From: Thiocapsa sp.
GTDB taxonomy: Bacteria > Pseudomonadota > Gammaproteobacteria > Chromatiales > Chromatiaceae
Direction: 5' to 3'
Assembly (NCBI RefSeq): GCF_011390875.1
Contig: NZ_JAABRP010000022.1
Coordinates: 1 to 34,276 of the forward strand
DNA: 34,276 nucleotides
Shown here: piece after piece, positions 27,846 through 34,276 of the stretch
How the letters are laid out: every line of letters begins with the position of its first letter
Position numbering within the stretch: the stretch's first letter is position 1
Notes under the pieces: model-generated
Database searches by the model: none
Seen by the model: only the letters and a program-made list of their open reading frames with translations
Told to the model about the DNA's origin: nothing
Translations under genes and position numbers: made by a program

Positions 27846-28238
27846 TCAATCCTCGTCGGCATCCACGGCGGTGGCATCCGCCGGACGATCGACCAGCTCC
27901 ACGTATGCCATCGGCGCGGCGTCACCGGCGCGATAGCCACACTTGAGGATACGCAGATAGCCGCCGGGACGCGTCTGATAGCGCGGCCCCAGCTCGACGA
28001 AGAGCTTGCCGACCGCTTCCTTGTCGCGCAGTCGCGCGAACGCAAGGCGTCGGGTATGAACGGAATCGCTCTTCGCCAATGTGATCAGGGGCTCGGCGAC
28101 GCGGCGCAGCTCCTTGGCCTTCGGCAACGTGGTCTTGATCAGCTCATGGCGAAACAACGAGGCCGCCATGTTGCGAAACATGGCCTCGCGGTGCGAGCCG
28201 GTGCGATTGAGGTGCCTTCCGGCATTGCGATGACGCAT
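27846..28238 (-). CDS. rplQ: 50S ribosomal protein L17
   Basis: The 130-residue protein is L17 of the large subunit, near the exit tunnel. [20 protein letters not shown] and the [20 protein letters not shown] block are diagnostic. It is last in the alpha operon, 36 bases after rpoA, and is followed by the intrinsic terminator. The C-terminal end is acidic ([11 protein letters not shown]), an extension of the kind often seen in this protein. Confidence 0.98.
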   Translation of the reverse strand: MRHRNAGRHLNRTGSHREAMFRNMAASLFRHELIKTTLPKAKELRRVAEPLITLAKSDSVHTRRLAFARLRDKEAVGKLFVELGPRYQTRPGGYLRILKCGYRAGDAAPMAYVELVDRPADATAVDADED

Positions 28239-28274
28239 GGTCCTAATCCCGAATAGTTCTTGAGTCGAATAGCG

Positions 28275-29285
28275 TTAACGAATGCCGAGCTCGGCGATAT
28301 TGTCCGGCGGCCAGTTCTCGAGACGCATCCCCAGCGAGAGTCCACGCGTCGCAAGCACGTCCTTGATCTCGGTCAGTGACTTCTTGCCGAGATTCGGCGT
28401 CTTGAGAAGCTCGACCTCGGTGCGCTGGATCAGATCGCCGATCAAATAGATATTCTCGGCCTTCAAGCAGTTCGCAGAGCGAACCGTAAGCTCCAGATCA
28501 TCGACCGGCCGAAGAAGAATCGGATCGTACGGTGACTCGTCGCGGGCCTCGAGGACCTGAGTGTCGGACGGACCGGAACCTTCCAAGGCGACGAAGCTCG
28601 ACAACTGATCCCGGAGAATCGTCGCGGCGCGCTGGATGGCCTCGCGCGGATCGATCGTGCCGTTGGTCTCCAGGTCGATTACCAGACGATCCAAATCCGT
28701 GCGCTGCTCGACGCGGGCGGACTGGACCTCGATCGCGACGCGCCGGACCGGACTATAGGATGCGTCGAGTGGAAGCTTGCCGATCGGACGATCCTCGCCC
28801 TCGTCGAGCTCGCGTTGCGTCGCCGGCTCGTAACCGCGGCCACGCCGGATCGTCATCGACATGCTCAACTCACCCTCGGTCATGTTTGCAATGACCAGAT
28901 GGGGATTGGCGATCTCGGCGGTATGGTCGATCGCGATGTCCGCGGCGGTCACGACACCCGGGCCGGTCTTGCTCACTGTAAAGGTCGCTTCGTCCTTGCC
29001 CTTGAGCGAGATGGCGAGTTGCTTCAGATTGAGCAGGATCTCGAGGACATCCTCTTGAACGCCCGGGATCGTGGTGTACTCGTGCAAGACGCCCTGGATC
29101 TCGACCTCCGTCACCGCCCAGCCGTCCATCGAGGATAAGAGAATACGGCGCAGCGCGTTGCCGAGGGTATGCCCGAAGCCACGCTCAAGCGGCTCCAAGG
29201 AGACCTTGGCATGTGTCGTGCTGCCGTCGACCGCCTCGACACGTACGATGCGCGGCTTGAGAAATTCGCCAATAGCGTCAGTCAT
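28275..29285 (-). CDS. rpoA: RNA polymerase alpha subunit
   Basis: The 336-residue alpha subunit dimerises to start RNA polymerase assembly. The N-terminal domain (about 1-230) has [20 protein letters not shown] and [18 protein letters not shown]. The C-terminal domain (about 250-325), which contacts UP elements and activators, has the [20 protein letters not shown] helix pair and [19 protein letters not shown]. It sits between rpsD (22-base gap) and rplQ as in E. coli. Confidence 0.99.
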   Translation of the reverse strand: MTDAIGEFLKPRIVRVEAVDGSTTHAKVSLEPLERGFGHTLGNALRRILLSSMDGWAVTEVEIQGVLHEYTTIPGVQEDVLEILLNLKQLAISLKGKDEATFTVSKTGPGVVTAADIAIDHTAEIANPHLVIANMTEGELSMSMTIRRGRGYEPATQRELDEGEDRPIGKLPLDASYSPVRRVAIEVQSARVEQRTDLDRLVIDLETNGTIDPREAIQRAATILRDQLSSFVALEGSGPSDTQVLEARDESPYDPILLRPVDDLELTVRSANCLKAENIYLIGDLIQRTEVELLKTPNLGKKSLTEIKDVLATRGLSLGMRLENWPPDNIAELGIR

Positions 29286-29307
29286 TCAGTGCCCCTCACG
29301 AAGCTCC

Positions 29308-29928
29308 TTACTTGGAGTACAACTCGACGATCAGCGATTCGTTGATGTCGGCCGGCAGATCCGAGCGATCCGGAATCCGCTTGAAGACGCCCTTGAAGCC
29401 TTTGGTATCGACATCCACCCAATCCGGGAAGCCGTACTGCTCGGCGAGCGCCAATGCGTTCTGCACGCGCACCTGCTTCTTCGCGACCTCTCGGACCTCG
29501 ACGTGGTCATCGGCGCCGACTTGGTAGGAGGCGATGTTCACGACCCGGCCGTTGACCAAAATGGCCTTGTGGCTTACCAATTGACGCGCCTCGGAACGTG
29601 TGGCGCCGAAACCCATGCGATACACGACGTTGTCGAGCCGGCGCTCGAGAAGCTGCAACAGGTTCTCGCCGGTCGCGCCCTTGGCTTGCGCCGCCTTCTT
29701 GTAATAATTACGGAACTGACGCTCCATGAGTCCGTAAATACGGCGAACCTTCTGCTTCTCGCGAAGCTGAACACCGTAATCGGAAAGCCGACGCCGACGG
29801 TCCGTGGTCTGACCGGGCTGCTTCTCGAGGTTGCACTTGGTATCCAGCGAGCGCGCGCGACTCTTCAGGGCGAGATCGGTCCCCTCGCGCCGTGCGAGTT
29901 TGCAGGTTGGGCCTGTATAACGTGCCAT
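29308..29928 (-). CDS. rpsD: 30S ribosomal protein S4
   Basis: S4 is a primary 16S rRNA binder that starts small-subunit assembly; in E. coli it also represses translation of the alpha operon. The 206-residue length is standard. The N-terminal [16 protein letters not shown] and the S4 RNA-binding domain (about 96-160, [20 protein letters not shown] and [17 protein letters not shown]) are clear. The number of N-terminal cysteines is too small for a full zinc site, as in the E. coli form. It lies 19 bases after rpsK. Confidence 0.99.
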   Translation of the reverse strand: MARYTGPTCKLARREGTDLALKSRARSLDTKCNLEKQPGQTTDRRRRLSDYGVQLREKQKVRRIYGLMERQFRNYYKKAAQAKGATGENLLQLLERRLDNVVYRMGFGATRSEARQLVSHKAILVNGRVVNIASYQVGADDHVEVREVAKKQVRVQNALALAEQYGFPDWVDVDTKGFKGVFKRIPDRSDLPADINESLIVELYSK

Positions 29929-29947
29929 TTCTCTACCTGTTCCTATA

Positions 29948-30337
29948 TCAGACGCGCCGCTTTTTGGGCGGGCGGCAGCCGTTGTGCGGAATCGGCGTCA
30001 CGTCGGTAATGCTCGTGATCTTGAATCCGGCGTTGTTGAGTGCACGCACCGCCGATTCACGACCCGGACCGGGCCCCTTCACGTTGACGTCGAGATTGCG
30101 CAGCCCGTAATCCTTCACCGCCTGGCCGGCCTTGTCGGCCGCAACCTGCGCAGCGAAGGGCGTGCTCTTGCGCGAACCCCGGAACCCGGAGCCCCCTGCG
30201 GTCGCCCAAGACAACACATTGCCTTGGCGGTCCGTGATGGTGATGATGGTGTTGTTGAAGGAGGCGTGAACGTGAGCAATTCCGTCCGCCACCTGCTTCT
30301 TGATCTTTTTCTTGATCGTACGAGTCGGTTTAGCCAT
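29948..30337 (-). CDS. rpsK: 30S ribosomal protein S11
   Basis: The 129-residue protein forms part of the 30S platform with S6 and S18. [19 protein letters not shown] and [17 protein letters not shown] are typical, and the end [15 protein letters not shown] matches the conserved basic tail of the family. It is second in the alpha operon, 38 bases after rpsM. Confidence 0.99.
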   Translation of the reverse strand: MAKPTRTIKKKIKKQVADGIAHVHASFNNTIITITDRQGNVLSWATAGGSGFRGSRKSTPFAAQVAADKAGQAVKDYGLRNLDVNVKGPGPGRESAVRALNNAGFKITSITDVTPIPHNGCRPPKKRRV

Positions 30338-30375
30338 TCGAGGTTATCCAGCCCTTTCGCTGCGCCCAAGCGCCC

Positions 30376-30732
30376 TTATCGTTTGATGGGACGACGCGGA
30401 CCCTTGCGGGTACGTGCGTTCGTGCGGGTCCGCTGTCCACGCAACGGCAAGCCACGACGGTGGCGGATACCGCGGTTACAGCCGAGGTCCATCAAGCGCT
30501 TGATGTTCATCGACACTTCGCGCCGCAAGTCGCCTTCGACGGAATATTTGCCGACCTCGTTGCGGAGCTTGTCGACCTCTTCTTCCGTGAGGTTCTGAAC
30601 CTTGGCATCGCGCGGAACACCGGCGGCGTCGCAGATCACAGCGGCACGCACGCGGCCGATGCCATAAATCGAAGTCAACGCAATCACTGCGTGCTTCTTG
30701 TCCGGGATGTTGACGCCGGCGATACGGGCCAT
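30376..30732 (-). CDS. rpsM: 30S ribosomal protein S13
   Basis: The 118-residue protein sits in the 30S head and contacts the 50S subunit and P-site t[28 protein letters not shown] and the C-terminal [20 protein letters not shown] are diagnostic. It is the first gene of the alpha operon and follows the promoter at 30780-30807. Confidence 0.99.
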   Translation of the reverse strand: MARIAGVNIPDKKHAVIALTSIYGIGRVRAAVICDAAGVPRDAKVQNLTEEEVDKLRNEVGKYSVEGDLRREVSMNIKRLMDLGCNRGIRHRRGLPLRGQRTRTNARTRKGPRRPIKR

Positions 30733-30779
30733 AGCTTAGAAACCCCTGAAATCCAAATTGCCAAGCGGGTAAACCGCGT

Positions 30780-30807
30780 AGTATATCAAACTGAAGCCTT
30801 CAATCAA
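30780..30807 (-). promoter_or_regulatory. Sigma-70-type promoter for the alpha ribosomal operon
   Basis: On the minus strand TTGATT (30802-30807) and TATACT (30780-30785) are separated by 16 bases, 48 bases upstream of the rpsM start. The E. coli alpha operon promoter occupies the same place between rpmJ and rpsM. A small GCGG/CCGC hairpin follows in the leader, where S4-type control could act, although I cannot recognise the E. coli pseudoknot. Confidence 0.6.
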
Positions 30808-30817
30808 GCCGGAGATC

Positions 30818-30931
30818 CTATCCCTGGCGTTGCTTGTGGCGTGGGTCCTTGCAGATGACCCGAACAGTCCCGTTGCGCCGGATAATCTTGCAGTTTCGGC
30901 ACAGCTTCTTAACGGATGCTCTCACTTTCAT
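30818..30931 (-). CDS. rpmJ: 50S ribosomal protein L36
   Basis: The 37-residue protein reads [20 protein letters not shown] and ends [12 protein letters not shown]. Cysteines 11, 14 and 27 with histidine 32 make the zinc-binding (C-plus) form, so a zinc-free paralogue may exist elsewhere in the genome for zinc starvation. It lies 29 bases downstream of secY, the last gene of the spc operon, with a GGAGA-type site before the ATG. Confidence 0.97.
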   Translation of the reverse strand: MKVRASVKKLCRNCKIIRRNGTVRVICKDPRHKQRQG

Positions 30932-30960
30932 TTGTTCTCTCCTTCAGACTCGAGCGCCAC

Positions 30961-32313
<1,353 letters not shown>

Positions 32314-32331
32314 CCGATTCGTGCCTTTAAG

Positions 32332-32766
32332 CTAGTCTTCGATCTTGCCGCCGGCTGCTTCGATCGCGGCACGGGCACCCTTCGTCACACCCACACCGCG
32401 AACCGTGAAGGCCCGTCCGACCTCGCCCGAAGCAATGATCTTCGCACTCTTGATCGACTGACTCAGGACACGCGCCCGAACCAGCGAGAGCAAATCGATC
32501 GTGTCGCCTTCGACGCGCGAAAGCTCGCTCAGGCGAACCTCTGCACGTGTCGCAGCCGTACGCGAGCGGAAACCGACCTTCGGCAGGCGACGCTGCAAAG
32601 GCATCTGGCCGCCTTCGAAGCCGACCTTATGGAAACCGCCTTTACGGGACTTCTGCCCCTTGTGACCGCGTCCGCAGGTTTTGCCCAGCCCGCTGCCGAT
32701 ACCGCGACCGACCCGCTTGGCAACGGGACGGCTGCCCGGATCGGGCTTGAGATCATTGAGCCGCAT
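32332..32766 (-). CDS. rplO: 50S ribosomal protein L15
   Basis: The 144-residue protein begins [20 protein letters not shown] and has the glycine-rich RNA-binding extension [28 protein letters not shown] site precedes the ATG, and that start overlaps the end of rpmD by 14 bases, indicating translational coupling in the spc operon. Confidence 0.98.
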   Translation of the reverse strand: MRLNDLKPDPGSRPVAKRVGRGIGSGLGKTCGRGHKGQKSRKGGFHKVGFEGGQMPLQRRLPKVGFRSRTAATRAEVRLSELSRVEGDTIDLLSLVRARVLSQSIKSAKIIASGEVGRAFTVRGVGVTKGARAAIEAAGGKIED

Positions 32767-32959
32767 TGCGAGACTCCTCCACGATCGAAACCATGTACGA
32801 CACGGTGTTGACCATGCCGCGCGTGCAGGGCGTGTCCTCGACCTCGACCACGTGGTTCATGCGACGCAGCCCGAGACCGCGCACGCATGCCTTGTGGTTG
32901 GCGAGCCGGCCGTGGACGCTTCGCACCAACTTGACCTTCATCATCTTTTTGTCGGCCAT
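32753..32959 (-). CDS. rpmD: 50S ribosomal protein L30
   Basis: L30 is a short large-subunit protein; the core [20 protein letters not shown] then [17 protein letters not shown] is diagnostic. The 68-residue frame starts [11 protein letters not shown]; a start at either later methionine (residues 6 or 7) would match the usual 60-residue length, but only the first has a purine-rich site (GGGGTAGACG) just upstream. It lies three bases after rpsE. A C-terminal EESRNAAQ tail slightly exceeds the family norm. Confidence 0.96.
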   Translation of the reverse strand: MADKKMMKVKLVRSVHGRLANHKACVRGLGLRRMNHVVEVEDTPCTRGMVNTVSYMVSIVEESRNAAQ

Positions 32960-32962
32960 CGT

Positions 32963-33469
32963 CTACCCCAGGATCTCGGCGACCGTCTTGCCGCGCTTCG
33001 CGGCAATGGTCTCGGGATCGTTCATGGTCCGCAGGCCTTGGACGGTAGCTCGGACCACGTTGATCGGGTTGTTGGTCCCGATGCACTTGGCCAGCACGTT
33101 CTGAACGCCCAGGACCTCGAAGACCGCGCGCATGGCGCCGCCCGCGATGATCCCCGTACCTTCGGACGCCGGCTTCATGAAGACCTTCGCCGCACCATGC
33201 CGCCCGTTCAGCGGGTATTGCAAGGTGTTGCCGTTGAGCTTCACCTCGATCATGTTCTTGCGCGCGTTTTCCATCGCCTTCTGAATCGCGACAGGCACCT
33301 CGCGGGCCTTGCCGCGCCCGAACCCGACACGCCCTTTACCGTCTCCGACGACCGTCAAGGCAGCGAAACCGAATTGGCGCCCGCCTTTGACGACCTTCGC
33401 GACCCGGTTAACCGCGATCAGCTTCTCGAGGAGGTCGTCTCCCTCGTTCTTCGGATTGAAGTTCGCCAT
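32963..33469 (-). CDS. rpsE: 30S ribosomal protein S5
   Basis: The 168-residue protein acts in decoding accuracy and 30S assembly. The double-stranded-RNA-binding N-terminal domain ([20 protein letters not shown]) and the C-terminal domain ([20 protein letters not shown]) are both present. It lies in the spc operon, ten bases after rplR. Confidence 0.99.
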   Translation of the reverse strand: MANFNPKNEGDDLLEKLIAVNRVAKVVKGGRQFGFAALTVVGDGKGRVGFGRGKAREVPVAIQKAMENARKNMIEVKLNGNTLQYPLNGRHGAAKVFMKPASEGTGIIAGGAMRAVFEVLGVQNVLAKCIGTNNPINVVRATVQGLRTMNDPETIAAKRGKTVAEILG

Positions 33470-33479
33470 GCTCGTACCC

Positions 33480-33836
33480 CTAGAATTTCAGACCGTTCTC
33501 ACGCGCGGCATCCGCCAGCGCCTTGAGACGGCCGTGATAGCGAAACCCGGAGCGATCGAAGGCTACGGTCTCGACGCCGGCGGAAAGCGCGCGCTCGGCA
33601 ATCGCCTTGCCGATGGTCGCAGCCGCGCCGACGTTTCCTTTGTGACCCGGAATGGCTTCGCGAAGCGTCGGCTCCACTGTCGAGGCGCTGGCCACGACCC
33701 GATTGCCTTCCGGCGCGATGACTTGGGCGTAGATGTGGCGAGGGGTGCGGTGTACGCAGAGGCGAAACACACCCAGCTCGCGAATCTTCGCCCGTGCCCG
33801 CGTCGCACGACGCAGGCGAGCTTGTTTCTTGTCCAT
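33480..33836 (-). CDS. rplR: 50S ribosomal protein L18
   Basis: The 118-residue protein binds 5S r[38 protein letters not shown] and the C-terminal [20 protein letters not shown] then ENGLKF are typical. It is 14 bases after rplF. Confidence 0.99.
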   Translation of the reverse strand: MDKKQARLRRATRARAKIRELGVFRLCVHRTPRHIYAQVIAPEGNRVVASASTVEPTLREAIPGHKGNVGAAATIGKAIAERALSAGVETVAFDRSGFRYHGRLKALADAARENGLKF

Positions 33837-33850
33837 TGTTTCTGAGACCC

Positions 33851-34276
33851 CTATTTCTTCTTGGCTTCCTTACGCAGAACATCTTCGTCCGCGTAACGCA
33901 CGCCTTTACCCTTGTAGGGCTCCGGCGGCCGGAATCCTCGGATCTCCGAGGCAACCTGACCGACACGCTGCTTATCGGCACCCATGACGACGATTTCCGT
34001 CTGAGTCGGCGTCTCGATCGTGATACCCGCGGGAACCGGATAATCGATCGGATGGGAGAAGCCGAGGCTCAGATTGAGTACGTTACCCTTCGCCTGCGCG
34101 CGATAACCGACACCCACCAGCGACAGCTTGCGCACGAAACCCGTGCTGCAACCCACCACCATGTTGTTCAGCAGAGCGCGTGTCGTCCCCGCCATGGCCC
34201 AGGCATTCTCATGCCCTTCGGCCGGAGCGAACCGAAGCTCTCCGTCGACCTGCGAAATGACCACCGCGGGGTGGAC
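33851..34276 (-). CDS. rplF: 50S ribosomal protein L6 (N-terminus beyond window)
   Basis: The frame is open to the right edge and gives 141 of the usual 177 residues; about 36 N-terminal residues lie outside the window. [20 protein letters not shown] and the C-terminal [20 protein letters not shown] then KEAKKK are diagnostic of L6, which binds near the sarcin-ricin loop. A GTG codon at 34262-34264 is internal, not the start. Confidence 0.98.
   Translation of the reverse strand, partial: VHPAVVISQVDGELRFAPAEGHENAWAMAGTTRALLNNMVVGCSTGFVRKLSLVGVGYRAQAKGNVLNLSLGFSHPIDYPVPAGITIETPTQTEIVVMGADKQRVGQVASEIRGFRPPEPYKGKGVRYADEDVLRKEAKKK

Noticed and set aside
30768-30777. TAAACCGCG in the rpmJ-rpsM gap, resembling a repeat end
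   Set aside because: There is no partner inverted end at the right distance and no internal core; it lies in the alpha operon leader and is likely chance.

Overview
The window is GC-rich, compactly coded gammaproteobacterial chromosome. The gyrA-serC-serA-pheA-hisC-tyrA block, the bacterial spc/alpha ribosomal order and an octaheme c-type cytochrome suggest a purple sulfur bacterium (Chromatiaceae, Thiocapsa/Allochromatium-like). No photosynthesis gene is present, so this lineage call is an inference from gene order and protein style.

Layout. 1-6 kb: a truncated secreted cysteine protein, a carboxymuconolactone decarboxylase-like protein, a CPA2-type cation/proton antiporter and an eight-heme cytochrome c with HEAT/TPR-like tail. 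6-14.5 kb: a large transglutaminase/DUF2126 protein, a type IV pilin-like protein with an unusually long leader, QueF (queuosine synthesis), an FGGY kinase resembling D-ribulokinase, and a PAS-PAS-GGDEF-EAL signalling protein whose EAL half looks inactive. 14.9-24.1 kb (minus strand): gyrA followed by serine and aromatic/histidine biosynthesis genes (serC, serA, pheA, hisC, tyrA). 24.3-27.8 kb: an SrmB-like RNA helicase divergent from gyrA, a DUF533 protein and a SAM hydroxide adenosyltransferase. 27.8-34.3 kb (minus strand): the end of the spc operon (rplF, rplR, rpsE, rpmD, rplO, secY, rpmJ) and the alpha operon (rpsM, rpsK, rpsD, rpoA, rplQ), with a recognisable promoter before rpsM and a strong terminator after rplQ.

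The most unusual content is a family of dispersed intergenic elements. Each unit is about 87 bp and is bounded by short inverted repeats of the type TTTAAACCGCGYC / GRCGCGGTTTAA. Units mostly occur as head-to-head pairs around an AT-rich spacer of about 20 bp. Four pairs (14674-14867, 19640-19836, 20931-21122, 21287-21480) and one single unit (1208-1294) are present. They fill the gaps of the gyrA-ser-phe-his-tyr block, supply the stop codons of gyrA and serC, and carry the ribosome binding site of serA. Internal hairpins preserved through G-U pairs suggest that they are structured when transcribed. I do not recognise a described family. A decayed PIN-domain (DUF3368-like) gene end lies between hisC and pheA.
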